Below, piece after piece: positions 46,113 through 59,776 of a DNA stretch of 64,000 nt. Location: positions 30,001-94,000 of the forward strand of contig CAJNDS010002586.1 in NCBI GenBank assembly GCA_905221605.1. The letters are read 5' to 3'. A program made the translations under genes and the position numbers. Positions within the stretch are counted from its first letter, which is position 1, and every line of letters begins with the position of its first letter. This DNA is from Symbiodinium natans. Lineage: Eukaryota > Sar > Dinophyceae > Suessiales > Symbiodiniaceae. A model generated the notes under the pieces. That model was not told the DNA's origin, did not search any database, and saw nothing but the letters and a program-made list of their open reading frames with translations.

Positions 46113-48149
46113 CTCAGTGCCAGGCTTCATTCACGCAATGCACTCCAAGTCGAGCAAAATTGGCGGAACCCTTCGGCGATAGAACCAACAGGCCAAACCT
46201 TCCAGCATTGATTGCCCATCAAGCAAGGCCCACCGTGGCAAGCCCAGCGGCTCGATTTCTTGCCGCTGGACGCTGCCAGAGCACTCGGTCTGTGTAATGC
46301 TCTGGATCATGGTGTTCCTCAGACTCTCAAAACGTGAGCCGACTCGGAATTCGCTACGCTTTGGAGCCGACTTTTTGGGAACCTGGTGAGCAAAAGCATG
46401 TAGCCAAGATGACAATTCTAGCCCCGGCAATTCATGGATCCAGTGCCTTGCATGGCAGCTGCTCCTACCCCGGGCTTCTCTTTCAACCTTTTCGGCAAAC
46501 TGCTCTCAAGCGACCAATGGTCGTGGGTAACGTGTTCAGAACAAGTGAGCGCAATGCACGAAGTGAATTGTTCATACTGTGACTGAAGTGAGGCAATGGG
46601 TCCTAACTCAAGAAGCACTCTGTCACATGGCTTGCCCACCTGATAACAACATTCGCAACAAATAGCTAGTTAGCATGCACATGCGTGTTTTTTGCGTGCA
46701 ATGAACTTCCGCGCCTGCTTTTTCAGCCCTACCAAGTCCAACGAATGGAAGCTGCGTTTTCTCACGCCACATAACCTTATTCCCTTTCTTTCGCAGTGAA
46801 GGATTTGTACCTCGCTATTTACCTAATTTGCCTCAATCGCGTCCCGGTGTCAGCTTTCGCAATGGGAGGCCACCGGCTGATGTGGCACCAGACGTAAAGA
46901 GCAGCCACTCGAAGGCTTCAGCACCTCAACATCGAAACATCAAATTCATGGCCAGAAACATGTTGCCAAGTCCTCCTCCACACAGACACCAAAATTAAGT
47001 CGAAGGACACATCGCATCTGCAGCAGCGCGAGCATTTGTCGATGTGTCTTTGTTGTCCTGTGACAGACGACAGCTGGCTCTCGGAGACAAATCGCACTCT
47101 GAACTCACTCTCAACACACACCCGTGCCCATGCAAACACTTGTCACCAAGACGGCAGGGTGCACCCCCCCCCCCACCCCCAATCCTGTGTCCGCCCACTG
47201 TGTGGGAGCTTAAGAAAACAGTCGCTCACGGACCCACCAGGCCTTCCTTGTTAAACAATGCCTCCCGCGACCGAACATGCCTCTCCGAACTCTGCCTGCC
47301 TCGTCCGGGCCAGGAATCTGAAGGCCATCCGCCTCCTTGCGCATGACACGCCCGAGGTTTGGTGGTCTTTTTATCCAAGGATTTTCGGAAAAAGATAGTT
47401 GGTGACCGCCGGCAGTGGCAGGGTTCACGATTGAGGGCTGCCAAGAATGCAGCCGTGTGCTGTAAACGCTACTCAACCATCTGGACTACAAAAAACAAAA
47501 TGTTGACAAATGGATAAACGTGGTAATCTACAGACAGTGCAGGCATGAGCAGGCTTTAAAGGGGAGAGTGCCTCTTTATGTCCAGCAGTTGTGCAGATTG
47601 CCTACGAGTAGCAGCGCTCCTTTCCCAAAGAGGCGCGCACTGCCCGGACGGAATGGAACCTCATGTTGGGCAGGTAGCTTGCTAGAAAAGGAGTGTGTCG
47701 ATTCGATTTTCAGGTGATGCCTCGAAAACTCCAAGAAGTATTACTGCAATACGTGGCTTCGTGAAGCACTCACAAAGCCAGTGGCATCCGTCCATACAAG
47801 GCTTCAGTGGACTTACAAGCAACCGTTCAGCCGTGATCCCAAGCAACTCTTTAAACCATCCAGAATGACGCAGCGCTCAATCCCGACGACCACAATCACA
47901 CGACGAGTCACAGTCGCCGGAGGCATGTCATGGCGGCCCTCGCTGACAACAGGACATGGGTTTCGTTCAAAGCTTCAGGTCTCTCCACTCTCCACAGCAT
48001 ACATTGGGCTCCGGGAGGGCATCAATAGCTGAAGCCCAAGACACCTATATACACATGTATACAGGTATACTTGAGAGCAGGGCGAACGAAAGCTAGGGCG
48101 CAGGTGTGAAGACCGCGCTGCTCAGCCCTGAAATGATAAGTAACAATGC
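46113..48149. other. Possible upstream exon at 46131-46430, otherwise unassigned
   Basis: C-run at 47165-47176. Overlapping frames near 47.0-47.4 kb on both strands. No resolved gene. Confidence 0.35.
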
Positions 48150-48335
48150 TGACCTAAGGGGGGGCGGGGGGGGGGGTCCTAAGGGGGGGCGGGCCCCCCC
48201 CCACCTTATCGGGAACATGGGGGCCCCCCCCCCCAGCCTCCAAGGATTTCTTGTGTGGTCACCCCCAGAGGGGGGGGGGGGCCCCCATGGCAGCTTAAAC
48301 CTCCGATATATCGGAGATTAAGGCCCCTGAGTGCT
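48150..48335. repeat. Cluster of G-runs and C-runs with a perfect 16-bp palindrome
   Basis: Alternating G7-G12 and C8-C12 runs (48157-48297) can pair with each other. CTCCGATATATCGGAG at 48301-48316 is a perfect palindrome flanked by TTAAAC and ATTAAGG. GCAGCTTAAA at its left is also next to the C-run at 34.6 kb. Likely a relative of the G/C-run inverted elements elsewhere in this window. Confidence 0.75.
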
Positions 48336-49074
48336 GTTTGACCCAAGAACAAAATGGTAAACAAGAACTCCCGCAAGCTCCAAAGGAGCTAGCTTTCGTG
48401 ACAGAAGCACAAGCGGCGTAAGAAACAGTCAGAATTCTGCCGCAAGGCAACACGCAATCAAACGCAAGACGCTCTCAGGCAGCTGCGTTTGCCGCAGCTT
48501 CCTGGGCTCTCCGGAAACGAGGTGTGCAAACGTGGGGACTGATATGGGTGCGCCAAACGGCTAACCCTGGCCTGGACCTCGGAAGCGCAGCCTTCAATTG
48601 AAGCCAAGCTTCTCAAAGAACTGCGCAGACTTTGGCGCCGTGAGTGACCTGAGGCCGAGACCCGATTCAGAGGACTCAGAGGCCATGGGGTCTTGCTAAC
48701 ATTGCAACCTTCCGCCGTAGCCGCGCATGAAGTCGCCTCCGAGATCGGACTAGGAGCAGCTGAGCTCACGGCCCGAGGGTGTGTTTCACCTGAGACCTGC
48801 AATCACACATCGGAACCGTTGAACCACTGCAACAGTACAAGCACAATATTGCTTATCACTATGGCGGATCTGTGCACTCCAGCAAAATCCGGCCTATGAG
48901 CTTTCTGAATGCCCTCGCACTGCCCAAACCATGGGTACTCCAAGGCGGCTTCCTGAGATGATTGGAGCACACTAGATCACCAGGAGACCACCAGAAAAAA
49001 ACTTCTCATCCAACCTACTTATACTCAGCATGCAACTTCTGGGAGTACGCTGCATGGGGCCGACCTTGATGCCG
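48336..49074. other. No gene resolved
   Basis: Overlapping frames 48458-48802 (minus) and 48693-48899 (plus); nothing decisive. Confidence 0.4.
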
Positions 49075-49215
49075 CTGGACCTCCGGACGTCTTCCGCGTA
49101 CTACGCCGACTACGCTTGTACTACAAAAGCCGACTTTTGAGCCACTGGACCTCCGGACGTCCTCGGCGTACTACGTTTGTACTGCAGAAGTCGACTGTCG
49201 AGCCACCAGAGCTCC
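49075..49215. repeat. Tandem repeat, two good copies of a 70-nt unit and a partial third
   Basis: CTGGACCTCCGGACGTC recurs at 49075 and 49145, each followed by GCGTACTACG and TTGTACTAC/TGCAGAAG. A degenerate CCACCAGAGCTCC copy follows near 49203. It lies in the 5' part of a plus frame (49116-49472) whose reverse strand is equally open. Confidence 0.75.
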
Positions 49216-51480
49216 AGATGACCTCCAAAAACACCAAAAACGAAGACAGTTTCGCATTTGGCGAAACCAAAAAGCGACAACTACGAAGAGGGCGGACAAC
49301 GCCTAGGCGGGAGCGCGATTTCCAACAACGGGACCTAGGTGGAGAGCACGCTTTCCACCGGCAAAACACCACAAAATGTGCACAGGGCCTCGGCGAGAGC
49401 GCGATTCGACACCATCCACGAAACCGACAGCATGTCATGTGCGATGTTTCAAGGCCCCAGTCCAAGCCGTAATTATACAAGCAGTCGCCGAGCAGCAGCG
49501 CTTGGCCGTCTCCTGCATCGTGTTAGTGGCTTGCCTATGCTTTACTCGGCCTTTAAGACATGTGGTGCGAGGCTTAAGAAGGTGAGATATCTAGATATCT
49601 TGCAGATGGTTGTTGCCTGTCTGCACTTCTGCTCCTGTCTGCTCTCACCAGTGTAAGCAGCCACTACAAGTAGACACTTCTATGCTAGAATGAACCTTGC
49701 GAGTGCATTAGTATGCAAAAGCCACTCTTGCTCAGTAGAGATTGAGTTCATAGAATTGGAGATTTCCTGATTCGGCTCGGCGCCTGGGCTGTGGATGGAG
49801 CAGGGCGCGGCAGAGATCTGTGGCGCCCGGTGAAGTGGCAGTCAAGAGGGGCAAGTCCTGGACTCAGCTGCGTCCAAACTTTGAAGATTTGGAGGTTCCA
49901 AGAGGTCTCTAAAGGTTTCTGGAAGTGTCTACGCCTTCTCATGTTCTGTCAGGCCTTGATACTTGCAATTTGCAAGCAAATGCAAATCCCCGTTACGGGT
50001 TTACTCGTAGTTTTTCTGGGGACTTAACGGAGTTCCGAAGGGATCCCTCAGTTTCCGAGACAGTTACTGCCCAACGCCCAACCGAAGCATATCGGAACAA
50101 AACTATGCGTGTCTCCTGCTCGCCAGTCTTTGCCGAGTCCACCACAGGAATCCTGAGTTTGGGGTCGACTTTGGCGATTCTGTTCTCCGACTCCGCAACC
50201 CTGAGTCTATGCACCGCCTGTCTCGCGCGATGGATTGGAAAGGTGTGCAAGTTTCAAGTTTGTGGGGGCAGTCGTGGCTCACCAGCATCCTTTTTTGTGA
50301 TGCTCCGTTGCCTTGTGACCCTTGATATGCTGCTGTAAACTCTTAACTCTGCAGGTGTGGACAGGGCTCAGAGGAACAGTCGCCGAACGAAACCTAAGGC
50401 ATCTTCTGAAAGCCTGAACGCGTTTGAAGGTCGATCGTGCTTCGTTGGATTCACTGGACCTTGTCTCCCCAACTTGCACCAACTCTTTGTTAGACTAAGG
50501 CCAAGAGCTGCCCGCAGAGGAGCACGTGCGCCGCGCAGCCGAGACACCAGACCTCAGGTTTTTTAAGAGGCCAGCTATGAGTCGATCTTGCTCTCCCGAC
50601 TGATCTCCCGGCTAAGCCATGTGAGACCTCGCCCATCCCGGCACAACGCACGACACACACGAGACACGCGACACAAAAGCCAAAGAAGCCAAAGTGACCC
50701 TTGGATCCGTTTTTGACCCTTGTTGGAGACCCCTGGTCATACGACTCTGCCACTCGCAAAGCGGCGTCGCCAGCTTGCAGCAGCAGCAGCAGCTCCTTTG
50801 AGCAGAGTCGCAACGCAGAAGAACTACTTCCCAGTACCGGATTCTACCGGCACACTTCTCTACATGTCTAAATGTTCTCAAAACACTTCTCCATGGGCAA
50901 CAGACGTTCGCAGCACACTTGGCAATGTCATGGTTTCAGTTGAGTTAAGCCTTTAGCATCCGGAGCTATTTAGGGAACATCCTGCATTGTGATAGTGATG
51001 CGCGATAGGGTGCCCAGAAGACCCTCCAGAGCACCCCTCCTGCGCTCGCCGCGCAGCAGAGTCTTGGCCCAGTGAGGTGATCGACCTTTGAGCAAGTGCA
51101 CAACCGGCCATGGACGAACTGGATGTCAAGCTAAAGCTTGAGTAGCTTCAGAGGGAAGGTGTGGAGACTCGGCAGAGACGTGCGGAGTCTCACAGTGGCC
51201 GTCTGCAGTTGGTTCACAGATGGCTACGCGCCCCAAGAAGTGCCACGCTAAGCGCTTTTGCTGAGTGCTGGATTAACTATATGCCAATTTGGCCTCTCAA
51301 GCGCTTAAATGCGCTTGCTAGCTGATGCAGCTGCTGCGTGCATCATGCTTATACATTGTGCACGCATACGCCGTCGAAAGCCAGCAACATATTGACCCGC
51401 ACACGCAGCAAAGCTGGTACACAGATGGTAGACGAAGCCTGCATCTGATAGTGTGAGATCTCTGCGGACTCTAACTAAGA
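49216..51480. other. No gene resolved
   Basis: Overlapping frames on both strands (49121-49480 minus, 49925-50338 plus, 50490-50813 minus). GATATCTAGATATC, a near-palindrome, lies at 49586. (CAG)5 near 50780. Confidence 0.4.
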
Positions 51481-52526
<1,046 letters not shown>

Positions 52527-52685
52527 ACTAAGCAGGTATTTTCAAAGGTCCTCGGAGCTTTAAGTGGGCAGACATCAGGAAGCCTGAGCGCTTGCAGACT
52601 CTGTCAACAGCCGAGTGACGCCTGGCTCAGATCCTGCACGGTTGATCTCTTGGACTCGGGAAGCTTCAGCGCACAAGCGGGGTTG

Positions 52686-53168
52686 CTAGTACGACCGCCC
52701 TGAAGTCCGGCAGCGCAAGCCCCGATCCCCCGATCCCCCGATCCCTTCAACATGTCCGCATCGAACCGCGGGTTGGCGCTCCTGGGATTCACCCCGCTGG
52801 AGTGTTGGTGAGGAGCCCCTGGCCGGATTGGCACGGTGCTCTGGACGAATAGATTTCTTCTACATCTTCTCAAGAAGCCTGATATGGCCTTACTAGTCTG
52901 ACTAGTGCTCGCACGACGATCTTTGCGGCGCCCAGATCTGGAACTCTTAAGAAAACATCTTCGTCTGCAAGCAATGAGGCAATGAGAGCTGAAGTCCCTA
53001 GGTGCATGGCAGGACACACCGGATCTTACCTTGAGTGCACTTACGAGAGGTATCTGTGTCAGATCGATGATACTCCATGGACTCAGCAAGTCCAGGTTGA
53101 CTGGATTCATGCCTTCGCCGGAGAACCTCTGCGCTCTTTGAGCTTTGCCTCAGATCAGGGGTTCGCAT
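52686..53168 (-). CDS. Three-exon gene model, unknown small protein (134 residues)
   Basis: Exon 1 (53168-53030) opens at ATG (MRTPDLRQSSKSAEVLRRRH) and ends CTCAAG|GTAAGATCC in phase 1. After a 41-nt intron ending GGGACTTCAG, exon 2 (52988-52894) reads LIASLLADEDVFLRVPDLGA and ends GACTA|GTAAGGCC in phase 0. After a 37-nt intron ending ATGTAGAAG, exon 3 (52856-52686) reads KSIRPEHRANPARGSSPTLQ and a Gly/Arg-rich tail to a TAG. The tail includes GIGGSGDRG from a tripled GGGGATC. Both donors are canonical and both phases match. The frame is open upstream of the ATG to about 53204 (after CTTGCAAG), so the ATG may be internal. No family recognised. Confidence 0.45.
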
Positions 53169-53204
53169 GAGGACAGCTGCACTGATCCTGACAAACTTGC
53201 AAGG

Positions 53205-54544
53205 CTACGTGGTTTCCTTTGCGAAACCTCCGAGTCAGCGGTCAGTAGGACCTCGCGAATTCTCGTTTCGAGCTCATATGCACTTCGCGGTATCCTGCGT
53301 CATGTTTAAGGCCGAAACGAGATACAGCACGCAATTGGTCTCTGCCAAGCGGCAGCATGGCAGGGGCTGCAGTGGCCAACTGAGCATACGAGCTGCAAAC
53401 CTCAGAGTAACCCTCAGTGTCACCAGTGCCGCCAGTCTGTGTCTCGCAAAGGACTTGTCACTTGTCACAGCTTGTCTCCAGGGACTGGGGGCATGTTGAT
53501 AGACTTGGTGTCCGGCACCCTGGCACTCAGGAGGAAGGCAGACGAAACCTGCTTGCAACAACATTTTCTTTCTCCCATGAGGAAGCCTGCGTCTATTGCC
53601 TAAGCGTGCAGACCAGAAGCTTCTAACTTCATAGCAGGCCGATGCCCTCCCGCTTGCCCTGTAGCCCGCGAGATCGCTTCTATACGAAGATAGCCCACTC
53701 GACTGGTTGCTGCTGGCAGTATACATACTTGACCAGTACGGCCACTATCAACCCTTACACGATCCGTGTCTTATGCAAGGAGCAGTGCCCATGCCCAAAC
53801 GTCACAGCCGCACAGCTCCGCGAACTATGAATATTCAACTTTGCTGGTCAAACGAGCCAAGGCCAGGTCCGCAACAGTAGTGCGCCTCCGATTCTGTACA
53901 CAGGCTCGTGGGAAAACTAACAAGGCCTGCTCTACGCTGCTCATTGCTCATGTTAGCAGGAACCGCACTATCTGCCTGAATCCAAGGCTTACATGAAGGC
54001 TTTGAGGCATGCTCTTTGGGATACGTAGCATCACATAAGTGGCGCAAGTTAACCAGGATATGCTGCAATCTACTACAATCTTCTGCACGGCTTGCAGCAT
54101 TGATATCGAGCGTCAGTCCTCCGTTTGCAGCTCCTGCCCGAACAAAAATAAAACAAATTCTGTCAATGAGCGGAGTTCGTAGCATCTGGTATCGCAGATG
54201 CTCCAGTCGGATCGGAAACAAACGCAGCCGCAACTTAAAACATTGCGGCTTCCGTACCCGGTGCATCCCGAGCAGGCCTCCACTTTTATTGGAGGAACTG
54301 GAGGGGATCCCACAATCTTTCGGGGGATCCCGCTCTGTTCAAGTCTGTTCTGCCGGGGTGTCCGGCTAACCCTGGGCGCATTGTGCAGCCCACAATAACA
54401 CACAACATCACATGGGACAACCCCTTAGCTCATCCAGCCAGGGCAATCAGCGAAATGGCCGTTGAGAAGAGCAAACACACCAGAGGCACAAGACCCCAAA
54501 CCTCAGTTGCGCGCACTGCCGAGAGACTCTGAGGTCTTTGCAAC
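53205..54544. other. Possible upstream exons; no gene resolved
   Basis: Minus frames 53274-53726 and 53835-54266 are open and might hold further exons of the neighbouring model, but plus frames overlap them. Confidence 0.35.
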
Positions 54545-54592
54545 CGGTGCCCACATGTGCCCACATGTGCCCACATGTGCACACATGTGCAC
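54545..54592. repeat. 10-nt tandem repeat CCCACATGTG
   Basis: About four and a half copies (the last two as CACACATGTG). Each contains the palindrome CACATGTG. Confidence 0.95.
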
Positions 54593-57177
54593 ACGATGCC
54601 CAAATGAGGTTGTTGGACGGATGCCAGAACTTGCTGGTCCGCACCCAACTGCTAGGATGGTCCGGCATGATGCGTCAGGGCATGTCAAAGCAGCTGCTCC
54701 ACTGTTCTAGGGCCGTGGTCCGCACCACGAGGGATGTTGAACTTGTGTTCTAAGGACTGCGGGCACCCCGAAGATGAAGCCGAGACGCTCTTCGGCTTGT
54801 TCCCGCAAACTCACGGAAGAAGAAGGTGCCCCACAGAATTGCAACCTCAACTTTGTTACGAAAGTCTACGACTCAAGACGCAGCAACTCTCACTGCTCTT
54901 GCAGCATACCAGTCTAAACGGCCTGCAATCCTAGAGACTCGGTTTAGGACACCGGTTCAGTGTTTTCCAACGTTTTCGGCCCGGGCACCAGCGGGGCAGA
55001 CTGGCCGATGCAGTAGGCAACGGTGAGGCTAAGTGGCCGGTTGCCCAAGTTGAAGCAATAGAAGCCAGAGCCTCCAGGAGAGAAGAGCCCAACGACTCTG
55101 GAGGTGGTTGTCCAAGTTACGCGTGCCGTCATGTACCATCGTATACGCATTCAGGCATGAGTATAAACTCGACCCAGATTCTTGTGGGAGATACATTTCA
55201 GCCCTGACGCTTTGAAGTAAATTAGAGTTCGCATTGCCCAGTTTGGCAAGAGCGAGACCTGATCGCATCACGAGTGCTCGGAGACCATCATAACAGACAT
55301 GCTTGTCGTCCGCTCAAGGGCAGAAGGGAATGATGAGAAGGAACGCCGACTACAAAATTTCAGGAGGGATACGTGGCCACGATGGAAACGAAGCAGCACG
55401 GATGTGCACACAACGAACATCTGCGAGGGCATCCGCTAGCCTGCTAGCTGCTCGCCACCGACGAATATGACAACATGCCGGATAGGCTGTACCCGTCTCG
55501 CAGCACTTGCATGCCGATCCATACGACGGAAATGAACGCTCACCCGAGTCTGAACGATCCTGAGCGGAACAACAGCAAGCCTGCTGAACTCATGGAGAGA
55601 CCATTGACTCATTGACATGTTCAGATCAGCAACAGTGGATGAAGCCACCGAGGGCTGCGAGGAGGTGGTTCTTTGTGCTCACGCTCGAGGCAGTCCTTTC
55701 AGCCAAAGTTGAGCTCCGAAAGTTAAGGTTCGGCACTGTCACATCGTCTTGCGCATCGCCAGGCAGCGCGGCGAGCTTTCTTTGTGGTTCCATGTTGTTT
55801 ATTGCCGAAATCTCACGCAGTCTTCTTGTCACATCGCTATACCCTTAGCTCAACCCCGGGCAAAGGGTTGCCCATCATCGATTGTGGCCTCGCGGGAATG
55901 ACAGTTAACTATACAAGAGGACTGGAAAGCCGTGGCTCCGAAGCACCGGAAGAAGGTGCGTTCCTTTACCACCTTCGATAGGCAGTGCCTGGCAGGATAA
56001 GAGGTCGACTACTACTGCTATCTGCCTGACACAAGCAATCTGGATCAGACAAGAACCCTGCAAACATGGCACGTGGCCGTGATCAGCGGCAGCATGCCCA
56101 AGCTGGACAGGAACACGCCGATGGAGAAGTAGGTCCTAGCATGCAGCAACTAGCGCATAGCGCTAAAACAAAACATGCACCGCACTGGCACACTCCTCTG
56201 CCTGATCCCCTGAAGAAAGCAGTCGGTAGCTACTGCTACTTCAGCCCAAGACCGACAACTCCAACAAACGATGAACGGTCGGCGCCCATGTGTTGTGTGT
56301 GTTGGGGGGGTGGGGGGGGCTGTGTGACTTGACATGGAAGCGGACTCCGTCCAGCAAGAATTGGTTTATCAGTCTGTGCTGAGATTGCAAAGATTGAGTA
56401 CTGCACTGCTCGTGCCTCTAGAGCCTGTAGCCCTAAGTATATAACTTTTGCCACATAATGTTGGAGAGATTGCAAAGAAGCCCCTGATTGCAAAGCTCAC
56501 TTAGCTTCTGTTCTCCCAGCGTCTGGTTGGCATAGGGCGACAAGCCACAGGCCGGGCCCGTGGCCTCCAACGGAGAATAAAAAAACATTCCGACAAGAAC
56601 AGCAAACAAAAACAAAAAGACTGGGAGAGGTCAAGTCAACAAGTCAACAGGTCAGCACTTTGAGGCGTTCACTCCCACGCAGGCGCTACACCGTGCACCC
56701 AGATTTGGCCTCTCTCTTTGACCACAGCTCCTTAAACTTCTGCGCTCTGCCGAGCCTTCCCGATGCCGATGTTCATCAAGCCACGTAAAACTCCTGCAGC
56801 GGAGCGGACTCCGAAAATCCTCAAAGACGCATGTCTGGGCGTATGTTTGGGACCTCTTCTGTCCCCATAGGCGGCACGGCGGCATGGTGCGGCTGCTGGC
56901 GCGGCTTGAAAACGACTCGAAGTAGCTATGGTTACTATAGCTTTTGCTTCTCTGAGCAGCTGTTGTGCATTGTCGTGCCAGACGTCCTCCGGCAACACAC
57001 ACGAGCAGCTTCCTGGCCAGGTTGGCGCCTGGGGCGGGTTTGGGACTCTCTTCCGGCTTTCAGAGGCCTGGACCGAGTCGAATGTATTTGTGTCCCTGTC
57101 CGACATCAGAAATCATTCAGCAAAGTTCCAGCTCATTCACCAAAAAAAGACATAAAGAAGTCCCGCCTGTAGGCTCT
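54593..57177. other. No gene resolved
   Basis: Frames overlap on both strands (56652-57002 and 56732-57106 minus, 56831-57172 plus). 56304-56323 is G-rich. No splice chain found. Confidence 0.4.
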
Positions 57178-57655
57178 ACGCGACCTAGGGGTAGGCCTAG
57201 GCTAGGCCCTTCATCAGGGTAGGGGTAGGCTAGGGTAGGCCTAACCCTACCTGACGGGCAGGTTCACGGTAGGCCTGGTCTTGATGTGGGGGGTAGGCCT
57301 ACCCCTAAGCCTGCCCCCACCCCTAGGTTTACCCCCTGCACTAGGGTGCACTAGGGGTAGGCCTAGGAGGGTAGCCCTACCCCCACACCTAGGCAAGGCC
57401 TAATCTAGGCCTACCTGTAGGGTAGGGGTAGGCCTACCAGGCCTACCCCTACTAATAGGCCTTCCCTCAGGCCAGGGGTAGGCCTACCCCAAGGCCTACC
57501 CCTACCCTACCGTAGACCCTAGAAGTAGGGCTATGCGTACCCTGGCCTAGACCTGCCCTAGGCCTACCCCAATCTAGGGGGTAGGGCCTAGAAGGTAGGC
57601 CTACGCCTACCCCAGCCTAGACCCCTACCCTTGGCCTACCCCTAGGCTAGGGGCC
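57178..57655. repeat. TAGGCCTA / CCCCTA self-complementary repeat block
   Basis: Almost entirely built from GGGTAGGCCTACCC-like words: runs of (C)CTA(C/G) and the perfect palindromes GTAGGCCTAC and TAGGCCTA recur on average every 20-40 nt, joined by CCCCTA and TAGGGG. There is no fixed period, and both strands look alike. The block ends abruptly at 57655, about 115 nt before the stop of the next gene model. Confidence 0.93.
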
Positions 57656-57770
57656 GGGACTTCTATACCAAAAAAGACCAAAGCCGGATCCGAGTCCTAT
57701 TCCAAGGCCTGAAGATTCCTAAGCAGGCTAGATCACTGTCTTTCAGTTCAGGGACGAGGGTGACGCGGGT

Positions 57771-58336
57771 TCAGGATCTGGGCCATGGGAGCAGAAAGCA
57801 GGAGGCAACCAGCAGGAACCGAAATTTGTTGAGCCTTGCCTGAGATCGACTGTCTGTATTCTGAAAGTCCCCGGCCCGCCCCAATATGCCCCAATTCAAC
57901 TCTTGCAAAACAAGTACACTTTCCACGTGCTTCGTTACGGTGACCATGATGAGAAACCCATTATCTTGCCAAAGTTCTACTTGCTCAAAGATCTTGCAGC
58001 GAAAGGCACCTGTACTTACCTGCATCGCCTTCTTTGAGACGTTGCCCTCGCCCCCAGCGTCGGTATGCGCCTGAGATTGTAGAAGTGCACTCTGGACTTT
58101 GGCTCAACGACGAGGATCTCATTACTCCAAAGGTACTGTAGAAGACGGTGGTCATTGCATTGATGGCCAAAAAGGACCAATGCATGGTAAACTAACCTTC
58201 GTCCTGAGTCGGTGCCTTTCACGCCTGTGTCAGCATTGGAAATCCTAAGCAGCCCTAACACTAAAGCTTGATGCCATTCCTGCAATCCGTGCGCCTCGTT
58301 CAACTGGTGCCCATCCATGTCTTCTGCTATGCACAT
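57771..58336 (-). CDS. Three-exon gene model, unknown protein (154 residues)
   Basis: Exon 1 (58336-58197) begins at ATG (MCIAEDMDGHQLNEAHGLQE) and ends ACGAAG|GTTAGT in phase 2. A 61-nt intron ends CGTCTTCTACAG, and exon 2 (58135-58020; TISGAYRRWGRGQRLKEGDA) ends GATGCAG|GTAAGTAC in phase 1. A 40-nt intron ends TTTGAGCAAG, and exon 3 (57979-57771; ELWQDNGFLIMVTVTKHVES to a hydrophobic end FRFLLVASCFLLPW) stops at TGA. All phases match. Against it: the plus strand from an acceptor at 57746 is also open and reads well (YTFHVLRYGDHDEKPIILPK, then IVEVHSGLWLNDEDLITPK before GTACTG), so the strand is uncertain. Confidence 0.35.
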
Positions 58337-58759
58337 TCCGGTGGCTCGCTGAGGGTGGCACTGTGGACAGGCTAGCCAGCTCGGATTCCTGCAGCAAAGC
58401 TCCCAACTGTTCTAGCTCAGATATCGCATTTTGGATCGGGTCTTCAGGCACGCTTGCACCCAAATGGGTTGCAGAACTTGTTTGAGTTTGTTTCATGTAT
58501 TCAATGCATGCGTACGTGTGCAACGAGATGCGCTTTGGTCACTTTGGTCCTTCCGGTACGTGACGAAGCCCAGGGTGGAGGCCCCGAGCAAAGCCAAAAC
58601 CACTCCTGCGCTGCAACTGCAGCTGAGGGTCTCAATTACACAAAACACGTACTCAACGCACTACCCAGAGAGCACTTTTTTACAGACACATGCCGCACAG
58701 TCGCTGGCCAATAGAGTTTGTTTTGAATGCTTTTTGCGATATTTGGCAGTGGGTCAAAA
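58337..58759. other. Open minus frame 58245-58523, no firm gene
   Basis: Reads PEDPIQNAISELEQLGALLQ, a plausible helical segment, and might be a 5' exon of the preceding model in another frame, but no phase-compatible join was found. Confidence 0.3.
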
Positions 58760-59280
58760 TTCGGGTTGTCGCGGGGGGTCCCCCGTCCCTCTGTTACAAG
58801 CCTTGTCGCGGGCAGGTTGTTTCATACCTTTGTCGCGCCGCTACTTTGAACCCAATTTTCTTAGTTGGGTTTTGTAAGGCTTTAGGGTAAAGGGTTTAGG
58901 TTTAGGGTTGGGGTTTCGGATGAAGGGTTTAGGGACCGCAGGGATTTTACCGGAGAGCCATTAAAGCCTGAACCCTGTAAATATAAACCCTGGGCTTCTC
59001 GTTCAAGGTTGTCCTACGGATGGGCACCTGCTGGCTCGAGCAGTCGCGCGGGTTGTCGCGGGTATGTCGCGCCCTGTCGCAGGCCTTGTCGCGGACTTAG
59101 AGTGAAAGTTGCTGCAGACACGCATCAAGGTCGCATCGAGATTGGCAATGAGAAAATTCAATGGTATTGCTGTCTTGTCGGGGGGTTGTAGCCTTGTTGC
59201 GGGGAGGGTTGTCGCGGACACGACAGGTCTGTTACAAACCTTTGTCGCGGAGGGACCCCCCGGTGCCTGTTACAAGCCCG
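58760..59280. repeat. Dispersed TTGTCGCGG(G) words with degenerate TTTAGGG runs
   Basis: TTGTCGCGG or close variants occur at about 58766, 58802, 58828, 59050, 59062, 59084, 59178, 59208 and 59240. CTGTTACAAGCC / CTGTTACAAACC sits beside three of them and GGGTCCCCC / GGGACCCCCC beside two. TTTAGGG-like units lie between (58881-58934). Similar TTTGTCGCGG words occur at 33070-33140. Confidence 0.75.
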
Positions 59281-59776
59281 GAAAAAAAAACTCACCGCCA
59301 TTTAGCAAATGTTTAGCAGGTGTAAGCCTTTTGTAAGCTTGGCGAGTCGACAGAGCACCGGTCCGGGATGCAGGAACATGATTGAACATGCTTCTGTGCC
59401 CCTGGCTGACACAGCGGGTTACCTCAAGTGTGTGCGTGCGTGTGCGTGTGTGTGTGCACGCGCATGCACACACTGGGAAGGGTAAGGTAATCCTTCCAAC
59501 GCTTCCGACGCTCTTATCCGACGGATCTCGCCCAGATCCCCCAAGGAGCATGAGGCCAAAGGGGAAGTTTCCCGCTTGACAAGGTGGGCGTGCCCCTGAA
59601 AGCACAAGAATGTGCTCATTCAGTGACTTTCTGGTGTTGCAATGTTTTGTACGGGCGTTGCCGTGGATTAGAGCACGCACTGTTCCATAAAACTGCCAAC
59701 GAATGAAGGAAAATGAAGAGTTTCCAGCGCAGTGTTGCCAAAACCTCTCAGGCGGTCAGAATGTGCGAAGGAAAGC
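59281..59776. other. No gene resolved; short (GTGTGC)n at 59429
   Basis: Mixed sequence with a 40-nt GTGTGCGTGCGTGTGCGTG tract. Confidence 0.5.

Noticed and set aside
53030-53155. Alternative exon-1 frame at the 53-kb model (MNPVNLDLLSPWSIIDL)
   Set aside because: It ends in phase 0 at the same donor and cannot continue into exon 2, whereas the chosen frame can.
57747-58134. Two-exon plus-strand gene
   Set aside because: The peptides read well, but no GT or GC donor gives the phase needed to join the two parts, while the minus-strand chain does join. Kept only as a competing reading.
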